A DNA stretch of 64,000 nucleotides from Axinella damicornis (lineage: Eukaryota > Porifera > Demospongiae > Axinellida > Axinellidae). Made by a program: the position numbers and the translations under genes. Shown here piece after piece: positions 1 to 13,200 of the stretch (position 1 is the first letter of the stretch; the number at the start of each line of letters is the position of its first letter). The DNA lies in the NCBI GenBank assembly GCA_963931865.1, contig OZ007506.1, forward strand, positions 8,577,438 through 8,641,437, given 5' to 3'. Below the pieces are notes generated by a model. The model did no database searches, had not been told where the DNA came from, and saw only the letters and a program-made list of their open reading frames with translations.

Positions 1-50
1 AGAACATTCATTGAATAGGAAGTGCACTTCATTTGGATTTCCTTTTGCAG

Positions 51-2273
51 TGCAGGATCTGAGTTTCTGGGATAAGACTTCACTGCACAGTAAAGAGTAT
101 CTCGGACAAAAGTTAACAGTGAGTGACGCTGCACATAATGATGCACAGCTATGTAATCAGCTCTTGATCACAACGAGGGCTCTAGATTTATAGGTCTTGT
201 GTTCTCTTAGCTGATACACTCCCTAGCCTAAGTAGCAGGTTATACGTTGTCTCTTTCATACATCTCACTCCTCATTTATTATTTCGCCTTCCCTCTACTC
301 TAGCCATCTCCTCTTGTGCCAGCTGAAGGAACCCATGCCACTGGTGGATAAAGGAAATCTCTGAAACTAACTCGGAGGTGTGATTTTAACTAGATATGAT
401 TTAGAAGTGCATATATCATAGCCTCATTCCCAGGCTGTTCCCACTGCCAGTATTTGATCTCTTCCAGTATGAAATACGGCGGGGGGAGGCCTGGGAGATC
501 TGGTCACGTGCGATGGTGGCAGGTAGACAGATGGTAGACACACTGGGGGCGGTGCCCAACAGTTGTATGCGTCGATCCGTCCCCTGCATTGTTAACAACA
601 AACAGTAATTGATCGTCTGCCTTGCGAATGCTCGACATCCAGCTTTTGGACAGACAGTAGAAGACAGGACGTCGAGAGTCTTCGTTGGGCACCGCCCTCC
701 GTGTGTCTACCATGTGTTTATCTGATGGCACCGCACGTGACCAGATCTCCAAGGCCTTCCCCCACCGTATTGTATATGTTCATCATGCACAACAGCCTTA
801 TGTACAGTTGTGTTAGCTTCCTTCCCAGGCTCCTTTTCTTATGTAAACAAGAGGGTCTGCACGATCATGTGCATGGTACCGTGTAGTCTCGGTACCAGAC
901 TCCCATACCCAAAGGGGGAGGGGGAGTCTGGTACAGTTGCATACAGAGAGCCATTATGGGCTATACAGCTTGCGTGAGGATTCCTAAGTGCCAATTAAAG
1001 GTGTTGCAGAGGCTCTCAAGGAGGTGCTAGATGCATAATTGAGTTACAATCAATTCACTGTCTCCATACTTATACCTTGTTTACACTACACAAAAATAAC
1101 CGATCCGTGCCCAAGATAACCGAACCGTACCGCGCTCGAAACCGTGCCGGCGTGCGTTTACACTACATAAAAAATAACCGTGCTGAATCAATTATTTGAG
1201 GGCGTGATCAAGCACGTGCACATCAGTATAAGTGCTCTGCAGCTAGCTAGAGCTAGCTCTATGGCTACCTCGCGTTTGCGGAAAGTTTCTCGATCTGCTG
1301 TTACGATGTATGCGTTCGTTTACAGAACACCGGCAGTCGGAGTAGAAGCCATGCCAGGCTGGGTACGACGTTGTTCATTCAACGCAGAGCAACACAACAT
1401 GCTGTGCTTGTCATACTTCTTTCTCAGCTATTATTGGCTACTCTGAAAGCACCGAGGAGAGAGTGGGTTCGTCTCAGGTACGTTGTACACTCAGTAAGTG
1501 CTCACTGCGGTCACACGGTCTTCGTTAGGTTCCGGTACTGGATTGAGACCGCTAGCAGAACGGTTCTAACTGTACTGGCACGGCACGGTTAGGTGGTCCA
1601 AGAACGGTTATTCTAGCACGGTTCAGTACAGTTCAGTTAGCGTTTACACGGCAATTTAATAACTGTGCCGAACCGTACTAAACCGTGCCAGCACGGTTGT
1701 TTTGTGTCGTGTAAACAGGGTATTAGTCACCTGTGAAGTGCCACAGCCCAATTATATGACAATCAACCAATCAGATTCATGCCACCGAAATTCCGACTGC
1801 AAATTGCTATGTATGCAACTGTACCAGACTCCCCCTCCCCCTTTCGGTTGGGAGTCTGGTTCCGAGACTAGGTACCGTGATGTTCTATGTGTGCTCTTGT
1901 GCGTGGTTTTATAATCGACTTATTGTCCATGCACTCTGTCTTTAACTGTGCTGGAGGTGTCAGAGTCGCCTTGTTGACCTCAAGCGGCTAAGGAATTTCC
2001 CTACTTGACTAATGGTTTGCTTGGCTAATTGGATTACTAATTGAGGACTAACAGAAATGTCATATCACTAGCTGTACACAGCACATCTCACTCCACTGAC
2101 ATCAGAAATGTTATTCCAGCACTCTACATGCTATGGAGTAAGGTTTCTCGACTAATTGGCATGCAAGAAAATATTAATGTTGCTTAGTTCAGTCAATTAG
2201 TCGACTAATTGCATTGAATTGTTCAGGTCTAATTGACGCTCGCAGGGATCATGTATGTAACAGTCACCTCTAC

Positions 2274-2310
<37 letters not shown>

Positions 2311-4051
2311 CCTCTTTCCCAGGCCGTGTAGGAGAAACGGCTTGCATGCAATTTCCAGAAGTGCAAACTGTATACGGATGTACCGTAGTGTCCCGTTAAT
2401 ACGCCCCCCTATTTTGTACACTACATCCAGCCCAAAGAGGGGAGGGGGCGTATTTTCGAGTACGCAATTAGTCTCGATTATATGCCTCCTCAAAAAGTCG
2501 TTTATGACACTGCCAAGGTTCGTGTTCACAGTTACAGAAGTACAAACGATCGCCAGTACTGTTTGTGGTCATCATGCGTGGTCTCCCTACATCGGCGAGA
2601 AGAGCTGCACTTCAACTCGAGGGCCATAACATTCACGACGACTTCGCTGTAGCCATCCTCAAGAACAGCAATACTGTCGGTCATGAGCCACGGAGGTATT
2701 TCTTACGGAAGAGTGGCAGCGAGATGACTTGTACCGTCGGCGTCAACGGTGACTACTCGATTTGAGAGACGATCTGGCAAGTTGCGCACATGTAGGTTAG
2801 ATATTCCAGAAGACACTCACCAGGGGGGCGTTATAACGAGTCAAACTACCCTGTGCAGGAACTAGGGCGAAAAAGAGGGGGAGGGCGTATTTTCGAAGGG
2901 GGCGTATTAGCGGGACACTACGGTAACGTCACGGCAATTGCATACCTCATTCAAGCAGTGAAGTACACGTGATACTTCTGATATTTTCACCGGCTGAGAA
3001 CGGTCCTTTCCTGCTCATGGAAGAAACGGTTTGCTGCAGGTTCTGTGACGGAAGGCAAGCAGGAACAAAAATGACAGTGCTGAGTGCCTAGACTAGCGCG
3101 ATCGAGTGATCAACTATTGCCAAGGTGGCTCGATACGCCCTTGCTATTGCGATGAATGGGCATGACTGCAATGTTTCAACACAGACACGATTCGGTTTAC
3201 TGTTGTCGTTTCAAATCTGATTGGTTCTGCCAACTCTCTGGCAGCAGAAGTAACAGTTTGAACTCACGTAAGTTGCCAGGCCGTTTCTCCTATATACACG
3301 ACCTGGGAACGAGGCTAGTGCCTGCCCGCACACAATTGAATGTGATGGATATGCATGATTATAATTATACAAACCAAGGGCGCATCGGCGGCGAGAGGGC
3401 ATGCAACGTACATAGACGGCAAAATGCTGAGTGTTACTAAATATAGAATTAAAATTTGGACTGTATAAGCACGTGAACCGTAGACGCGCGCCCCTTATGC
3501 GGTCACTCTTTGTGTACTTACGATCGAGATGGCTGATATTCCGTCTGTAGCGTCTTTGACAAGGACCTAGCTACCTAGCGTGAGCTCCTTTCGATGCTAT
3601 CATTCCCTCCCTCCAACTTACGCAACAGCCGTTGTGCTGTTATCAAGAGCGGCGAATGTTGTTTGCATCCAGCGATATTTTCTCCGAATCTTGGCCTGCT
3701 ACACTGGTAGGAGAGCTACCCGGACTAGAAGAAGTACTTGGGCTAGAGATCGCTTGGATGGCGTTTCTGTACCGACATCGGTAGCACTCATCTTCCTTGC
3801 CCAAGGGGGAAGTTCCGTTGAACGTCCGTAACCGAACTGTGCATGCAATTTCACGTTATTTTTAGTAATACTCAGCACTATGCCGTCTATACGTGCGCTA
3901 TAGGAAGTTGCATGCCCTCTCGCCGCCTCCGGCGGCTCGATGCGCCCTTGTACAAACGTGATGTGACTACACTGCACGATTAGTTGCCTCACGCTAAGGT
4001 GCTCGGTGATTACTGTTATGTACTGAATTGCAGACATAATCAGATTTAACC

Positions 4052-4095
<44 letters not shown>

Positions 4096-5796
4096 CGGAA
4101 GTGGGATGTTTGTGGGGTGGGACTAGACTATAGTGACGTGCGACCTTCGTACTTCAATTTACTGAACCCCAAACTCTGCGCAGATCATTAGGCATGGGCT
4201 GGAATATTCCAGAACAGCTGGCAGATGCAATTGGGGAGCAGCAGTCGAAGCGGACGCAATCGGGGAGCTGCAGTTGAAGTGGACGCAATCGGGGAGCTGC
4301 AGTTGAAGTGGACGCAATCGGGGAGCTGCAGTTGAAGTGGACACAATCGGGGAGCAGCAGTTGAAGCGGACGCAATTGGGGAGCAGCAGTTGAAGCGGAT
4401 GCAATCGGGGAGCAGCAGCTGAAGCGGACACAAGCAGCGAGTAGCAGCTGAAGCTGACGCAATCGGGGAGCAGCAGCTGAAGCGGACACAATTGGGGAGC
4501 AGCAGCTCTGCACAGAGAGCTGTCCGAGGGTATAGTCATTGCTGACTACATCCATGGGGAATACCACGCAGCAACAATGGCGATTAGAGGACCAGGGACT
4601 TCAGTAGGGCTACAGCAACCTGAAGCACTGAGATTGCTGTACTCACCTAAAGTCCCAGGCCCTTCTGCATCCTGACTATACATAGCACTGCATGAGTTGC
4701 ACACACTTTCTGGGAAGCACACTCAGTGGGTAGCGTCCCTATTTTAGTTCAACGTCCCATAACATTTGCTTACAGCATACTGAAATCGTGACTTCCAGTT
4801 TAGGAATTTGTTCTTTCGTTCTCGCATAATGGCAGTGTCTGTGTTTAGGGTTGTGCTATCCCTACCAAGTGGTTCAGCTTGTTATGCCAAGAAGCAACCA
4901 TCAAGCTCCTCCCTCAGTATTGAGAACTCATACCTGCATGGTTCCCATGCACTTCTGTGCGATGATTATAGATACATCAGTCAGTCCATATTGTCCAATT
5001 CTTCAAAGCACATTCCAGTATACACACCCCATCCTAGTGCTGTGATGCTAGCACACTGCTGTATGATGGACCTGTGTGTCCTCCGTCCCGTGATACTAGC
5101 TATCACAATGCTGTATGATGGACCTGTGTGTCCTCCGTCCCGTGATACTACACTGCTGTATGGTAGATCTGTGTGTCCTCCGTCCCGTGATACTAGCTAT
5201 CACACTGCTGTATGATGGACCTGTGTGTCCTCCGTTCCATCCTATAGTGCTGTGATGCTAGCACACTGCTGTATGATGGACCTGTGTGTCCTCCGTCCCA
5301 TCCTATAGTGCTGTGATTCTAGCACACTGCTATATGACAGACCTGTGTGTACACCCCATCCTAGTGTTGTGATACCATCACACTGCTGTACAATGGGCCT
5401 GCATGTGTGTACACCCCATCCTAGTGCTGACACTGCTGTATGATGGGCCTGTGTGTCCTCCGTTCCCTGTCCCTGTGTCACACTGCTGTGCAACAGATCT
5501 GTGTGTACAGCATCCTAGTATTGTGATACCATCACACCTGCTGTACAATGGGCCTGCATGTGTGTATACCCCATCCTAGTGTTGACACTGCTGTATGATG
5601 GGCCTGTGTGTCTTCCGTTCCATCCTATAGTGTTGTGATACTATCACACCGCTGTGCGATAGACCTGTTTGTATACCCCATCCTAATGTTGTGATACCAT
5701 CACACTGCTGTACGATGGGCCTGTGTGTACACACCGACATACACCACCAAACACTTATAATTATGACTGGTATATTGCAAACACATACACACACAT

Positions 5797-5890
<94 letters not shown>

Positions 5891-7219
5891 TCAGGAGTGA
5901 CAGTGGTGGTTACATTGTCGCTGAAGGCAGTTACAGTTTCACTGTGTGGGAGAAGTGTCTCACTGGCCCTCCTGCAAGGTGGGGAAGGAGGAGGTCCTCG
6001 CTGATTACCGACGTCACTGGAAGAAGGGTGAGACTGTAAAGGAGGGAGGGGGTGTTGGAGGGAGACTGTTGTTCAGCACACACATCTCACCTCACTCATA
6101 CAAATTTCATGTACATATGTAGCTTTGCGGCAGCTTCTCCAGTGAGCCCTAGGACATGGTGGACACCCCCTCCTCACCCGACGACAACACTCCAGTGTGC
6201 AACCTCAGCACCCCCACTCAACACATCCTCAGGAGGATCTTTGCTGACCTGGTGAGCCCCTCACACATCTGGAGTATCCTGCAGTATCCTGGAGTATCCT
6301 GCATGGTGTCTTACATGTAGCATAACCCTAGCTATGCACTAGACGTATAGATCGTGATGCCATTCCTCAAGAGAATGGTGATTATAGGCCTTGAGCACAC
6401 ATAAACCTCTTCTATTATCATTATATATATATTGATCAGGCATACTGACTTGTGTACTGTGTCCATGAAGAAGTTATTGGGGCGAGCCTGAGCGAGCCCC
6501 ACACTAGCATGACTTCATTGCACTCTGTGTGTGTATGTTTGCTTGTCCTCCGGTGGATCCTGCAATTACCGTAAATTTTAAATCAGCGAATTTCACTTGC
6601 ACGTGCATAATAGTATTCAAGTTCAACAAACTCGACGAACCGTCTAGCTACCTGTTCGACGAACTATGGCGACAACAAAGACGGAGACCACTCGTGGACA
6701 TTGGCTAGAGCACCATGAACATTCTTCCTCCTCAGCGACACTGACAAAGACCGAGACAGCGCGTGGACCTACACGTACCTCCATGGCCGGTGACGTTGCT
6801 GCTAGGCTATAAACGCTAACCTGACTCACAGTTGCTGTGATGTGCACGAGTGTATGTTTCAAGAGTGCTATAATTTCTGCGGTCACATTCTGATGACAAT
6901 CATGTGAATGCAACTGCTCATTGCATGTCCTGCACGTGCATGCACTTCGCTCAGGCTTGCCCTCCAATGTCCTGCATTCCACTAGTAGCATACTTGTTGC
7001 CCTCAGTTCAGAGTAGATGCCTTTAGATAATTATGTGAATTCTCCCTCCTTATCCAGGAGATGTGTGTACATGTAGTAGACTTAATTACGAGGTACTACT
7101 TTTACGTCATTGGTTTCTACCTTTCGTGTCATCATTGTGAAGGTTTGTTGATTAATTATTAACCAGTCTCTCTTCCTCCCCTCCTCTCCCTTCTTCCTAC
7201 ACCACTCTCCTCTTCCAAG

Positions 7220-7252
<33 letters not shown>

Positions 7253-10200
7253 GACATGCTCATACTCACACACCACACACCCACACAGAGAGACACAGAC
7301 ACGCACACATCAACATCCAGAATGCTGAGGAGATAGTGGACTACCACATGCATCTGATGGGCCACATTGTAGCCTCGTTCCGGGCCTGGGAACAGGCTAG
7401 CCATGGTGACTCCGGGTCAGGGTGCCACCTCCACTACTCCGTAAGTCCACAGACCAACTTTGCATGTTTATTGTCCTCACAGGCACTTCCTGCGGATATG
7501 AAATCGCAAATGGTTTTTCTCTCTGCATGACTTGCTGGTTGGCAAGAGGTTTACTGTAACAGTTGCAGATTTAGCGGACAAAATCTCAGCGTGAATCCAT
7601 TTATGTGTTACCGTATACCGGGAAATTTTGGCGGCCATTAAATTTGGCGAAATGGCCTGTAATGGCTCGGTATAAAATTTGGCGATCGCGACGTATGCGC
7701 GACGGAAAAGTATGACGTCACTATTTACTTTCTTTCTGTGGGGGCAGTTTTCAGTGGAAATTTGGAAAGGGGGGTTCAGTGGTGAATGTAGTGAACAGAG
7801 GCGCAAAGTGCTGATCTGTCTTCCGCGCAAAGCGCGGGAAATTTCTTTCGGGGTCATTTTTCAGTTGCCTGGATGGGCTGTCGTAGCACCTTCGTGCTTT
7901 GCACTGCACTGCCACTGCTCTCTGGTTTCCGTGCAATCCGTGACCGTCTGCATGACTCTCGCAATGTGCTCTTGCTCTCAACTTGGATTAATTCTGTTCC
8001 AATTAAGTGTACAAAAAAATGTTTAAATGTTTACCTAGGCTAGCCTCTCTGCCTAGCCTACGTACTCTGGCCTACGTAGCTACATAGGTGGTACGGTAGC
8101 TAGCTAAGTGAGTTGCCAAGTTTATAAAACTAGCTGGAAGTCAGAACCGAAGCAACTCTAGGCCTAGTCAAACGTCTGAAGATCAGTAAGGAACTGATAC
8201 GTGACTGTGTAACTGTGCATCAGCCTATTATCCCTGGTTGTTGTTGCTGCATGCCACTGCTGCCGGCATAATCATTTATGTGCCCCCAAAGGGGGGTGCA
8301 TTTGCACCCCCTAAATCCGCCACTGGTTTTTGTCATGAATCCACCCACCTCCCTCCCTACCACAACAGAGGTCCTGGCCTTCCCCATCGCTTGTGACTGC
8401 TTCCTCTATGGAGTTAATAAGTGCTGAAAGCAAACGCCATGAACATGTTTCAGTGTACAAATGCTAACCTTCGACCCTTCCTTCTTGGCTCCGTCCTTCT
8501 AATGTGGTGAAGGTAAATGTTTACATGCACTCTTTCATACAGTTGGAGCTAGTGGCAAGCCTACCTTCAAACCCTCCCCTTAATTTTGCTCCTCCGTTAC
8601 CCTAATGTAGTGAAGGTAAATGTTTACATGCATACTTCAGGGTTAGGATTAGATTGTACATGGCAGGAATGTGTCCAGGGTATATTGCACATTCTGTTCC
8701 TAGAGCTCACTCACCTTTTCAGATATAGTGGGTCTCGCTGGCCCAGTTGGCTTATCCTGCGATTGCATCAGGTGTCCAAATCACCGGTGATTACGTCCTC
8801 TATACTCATGTTCCACAACGTACCTGCTTTCTCTGTCTCCTCATCAGCCAACTCTGCCCTCGAGGAGGGCAGGCATAATCCCATGTAAGCTCGGTGTTGG
8901 AAGCAAGGTCTCTGATTGAGTAAAAGCCCACCCTGAGTTTCCATTTACTCTCAGTGGTTTGTGGGGCTTGAGTGTTGCATGGCTGGGGGGGGGGGGAATG
9001 GTTCAGGAGACGTCCCAAAGTATTGTGGCGCCGAGTGGCGTCTAAACAGAACCACCCATCAGCTGTCTCGACTTCAAGAACCATGCACCCCTCCCCGTTG
9101 AACTCGTACTCCTGTTCATGTGTGCTCCTCTCTTCTCGCCTGTAGACTTTGTAAGTATTATATTCCAGGACAGAGTTGCCCTTGGAAATGGGTGCCAGGG
9201 TATACACTGCTCTCCCCTTCCCAGGCACCTCTCGAATTTCGAGTTCAAGTTCCTGTTCCTTTCCCATCAGGCCATCCAGTACTTTTTCTTGGAGAGTCTT
9301 GGCCCTGCGTAGGGTTATAATTTAGTCGATAGTTAAGATTAGGGTAGCAAACTCTAACTTACTGCTTGCACTTCTGCCTCGTGATCACTTGATGCTCATC
9401 TGAACTGCTGTCACCTGCAGTTTAAAATATTTGCTTTTATCACTCTCTGCCAGCCAGGTAACATTAATTGCTTGTAGGTACACGAGTATTCTAGTGATTG
9501 TCTTGTGTACACATGTGTTGGATGGAGTGTGTTGACTCACCTGAGCAGTTTGGAGAATCCATTACGGAGCTCCTGCAAAACGCAGGGGCAAAGGTAATAG
9601 TACTAGTGTAAATCAACAATATGGTGGATACCACATTACCATCAAACAGACAGCCCAGAGGAAAGTTTGATTGCGAACACAGTGGCAGACATGCGACCAA
9701 ATGGCCAGCTATGCATTAGGGAATACTAACAATTGAAGCTTGTATGCTATTACTCTCGATGGCCGTGGCAGCTGCTTCGGCTGGGGGTCTCGCCCTAGGC
9801 TAGAGCCAGTTTAAGTAGTTAGTACCTTACCGCGAAATAAAACACTTACCGTGAACCGGGCAAGTTTGCTGGCCAAAGAATGTATCGGTCCGTCTCTGCG
9901 CCATCATCAGTCACTGCACCCTTCCACAGTTCTCTCTGAAACTCGCGTCTTACTCGTGGTCAGGTGGAGGGGCCAGTGTGTCACAATGCTTGGCCAAGGC
10001 ATGCATGCGCCCGGCCGTATGAGGGTACGCCTTTATTTTCAACCGTGGACAATGTTAGGGGGGGCACCAGCCCCCGTTGCCCCCGTGGTTCCTACGCCAC
10101 TGCTACTAGTATTTGTGGGTTTGTGATGGAAGATTGGTAGAATCGTAGTGGCTTCTTGCAAGGGAACAGGAGTACCCTTTTAACACTTAATGCTATGATG

Positions 10201-13200
10201 CTACGTATATACTTGTGAACAACAATATTATTGTATGTGATCTTAGCCTCGTTCCCAGGCGGCCTGAGAACGAGGCTAATGTTAACTGTAGTATAGTCAT
10301 GCTCTTCTTGATGCAGTCTGTGTTTAGTGTTTAAATTTGTGTGGAATTTCTGTCCTCTTTCCTGCGTTTAGAATTCCACCAGACCAGGAGTTGGATCAAG
10401 ACAGCTGTCTTCATGTTTGCAGCCCAGGTGCCCAACATGAAGAGGTGCATACATGGTTAACTAATTATAACCACCCCCCCCCCAATAGAAGCTAAACCCT
10501 GGATGCCTGACCTTGAGAATCAGGAAGTGGATAATAAATGCACTCCGTATCTGTAACCACCAACCCCTTGTGGCAAACAACATGATCTTTTTCTCTCTGT
10601 GTACCATTCAGTGGTGACGTTTCACTCCCCTCCCATCCCCTCCCTTGATCCCCATCCCCTCCCTCCCCTCCCCCTCCCTCCCCTCCCTTCCCCTCTCCTC
10701 CCTCCCCTCCCCTCCCCTCCCTTCCCCTCCCCTCTCCTCCCCTCTCCTGCAGTTTATCTCACGACTGGTGAAGCACTTGGTGCCAGCAAGTGTACTCGAC
10801 CCATCAAAGGTACTCAGAACTGCTGTATAGCTCTGTGTGCTGACTATATTCCTCAAGCTGATCCTATTAATGGTGTTGTGCTTCTCCCTCTCCTGCCTGT
10901 CTTCCTTTCTCTCTCCTCCTCTCCATCGTACCCCTATCCCATCATGGCTATCTCCATGACAAGTCTTAGCTGTCTCCTGAAATAAAAACATTGACAGGCT
11001 CTGTTCTGTTGACAAAAAACCAAGCTAACTCTCAAGCTAAAAGACATATGTGCACCCTATTGATTATTTGCCGGTACTAATATAGCCTCATTCCCAGGTT
11101 TATAGCAGGTTTCATAGCATTCTTCCCAGGTTTCATATATCCTTGTTCCCAGGTTTCATGGCCTTGTTCCAGGTTTCATACATAGCCTTGCTCCAAAGTT
11201 TCATAGCCTTGCCCAGTGTATTAGCTCACGCACCAACCGAATAAATATTTCAAGAAGTTTGAAACTTCTTGAAATATTTCAATGTTTCAAACTTCTTGAA
11301 ATATTTATTCGGTTGGTGCGCGAGCTAATACACTGGGCATGGATACACCCAACCACACAGGACTTTATAGAAGTTTCATAGCCTTTTCATAGCCTCGTTC
11401 CCAGGTTTCATAGCCTTGTTCCATAGCCTTGTTCCCAGGTTTCATATCATAGCCTTGTTCCAAGGTTTTATAGCCTCTTCTCCAGACTTCATAACCATTT
11501 AAAAGATATTCAGATTAATATTCAGTGTCTGTGATGTCAGTGTGGTATATTACCATGATTAAATATGAAAGTACTATACACATATTTATCTCACGTTGCG
11601 TGGGCGTATCAAACGTGCCGGTAGTCACTGTAAATGCGCTACAGCAACAGGGGCTATGTATTTCCCTTTGATGTTTGATACGTGCCCTGGACCAGGGCAT
11701 GTATATCCTTTGATGTTTGATACATGCTCTGGGAAGCCCCACTGTTCACGGTTTGTTCAACCGCTTGGTCGTAGCATTGTGAACGTCAAAAGTCACAGTA
11801 TTTCACACAGATCAGTGGAGAATTATGTAGCTAAGCAGTCTGTAGTCTAGATCAACAGTTCAGAAGTAGCTAGGTATTCGTGCGCAAGCGCTATGGGTCT
11901 ATGCGATAGATGGACGGTCAGCACAGAGCTTTCGGCTACTATCGCTTTGCTTCATGCTGTAAGCATACTCTCGTGTGGCCAGAACCAACCACGGAGACCA
12001 GAAACTAACGGAGTTAGATCCTTACAGCTCACCTCACGTTCAGTCGTTTTGTCTTCAGTCCCTTTGCATTTACGGGAGCACTAGGCTTCTCTCTTCGCTT
12101 TCCTTCTACGTTTAAACCGCTTTGAATAGCATCAAAGATGGCCCTTCTTCGTATTTCCAACGTGGGAGTCGTCCCGTTTTCGAAATCACTCGCTGTCACG
12201 CCATCCGTTGCGGAGTATAGACCCAATACGCCTCGAGAATCGCGCGAACAACCAGCTACTTGCTTCTCAACGGCAACATCAACTACTGTGCAGCCAGCTA
12301 GCTAGCTAATAATACACACTGAACTGAAGCCAGACTAAACCGTGCTGCAGTATGATGCAAGCGGTTACCAAGGAGACTCCGTAGCAACCGTGCTGCAGTA
12401 TGACGTAGCCGTGAGATAAGCCAGTTAGATCACGCCTAGTTGGGATGTATCCGATTTACATTCACTCGCCCTCGGGCGCGAACTCGTGCTCGTGACTGTA
12501 AATCAGATACATCCCTCCTAGGCGTGATATAACTATAACATATCACTCCACAAATTTGTTCCCTCCAGATCCCCCAACACAACATTACAGCTCCAGCGAT
12601 GATTCACTCCATGGACACTTCATCCCAGAACATGCATGGAGAGAGGACCAGCTATTCTGCTACTGAGAGAGCCCTGTTGCTGGCGTACACCCTCAAATGG
12701 TGTAAGGAGATGAATGAACTTAGTGCTGAACAGCTGAAGGGAGGTATGACTCTCCCACATCCATGCCATGGTTGAGGAAACAGAAGGATTGGTGAGTAGT
12801 GATGTGACGTCAAGTATGTTAATAACACAGCTAGCCTACCTTGAGCTTCTGCTTGCATTATACTCACAGAATTGGAAGAGAGGCTTAAGCAAATGGGGAA
12901 TCTTATGAATGATATTGCATGGGTCATTACACAGGTCAACGGGGTAGGGATCGGAGTGGCATCATCTGTGGCAAGCTATTGATTACACCCCTGATCAAGG
13001 AGAACTCACAATTAAGGCTGGTGGTATGCCTTTTATTTCAAGTCCATTCTGCATATTTACTGTTCAGCTATCAGAGAACGCGGTAGCATTCTCTATTTAG
13101 GGATGGCTAAGGAAATTTCGAAATACCATACTGATGCACCAGCAGGAAAACAGCCAAAGAAGCTACTACCCCCCAAACCAAGCATGCAGACAGAATGATA

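Noticed and set aside
4154..4567. Long overlapping minus-strand frames rich in Pro/Leu/Ser
   Set aside because: They arise from a stop-free 29-bp minisatellite whose three frames encode the same peptides in rotation.
5040..5725. CRISPR-like regularly spaced repeats
   Set aside because: Unit length varies, there are no unique spacers, and the genome is plainly eukaryotic; it is a minisatellite.
5576..6004. Several frames of poly-Cys/Val or poly-His/Thr
   Set aside because: Translation of the CA microsatellite.
9517..9591. Plus-strand exon reading MECVDSPEQFGESITELLQNAGAK-like before GTAATA
   Set aside because: The minus strand has better splice sites here (TTTTGCAG acceptor and GTGAGT donor) and gives the ATG exon of the SET gene in the correct phase; including the plus reading is not needed to keep the phase of the long gene.
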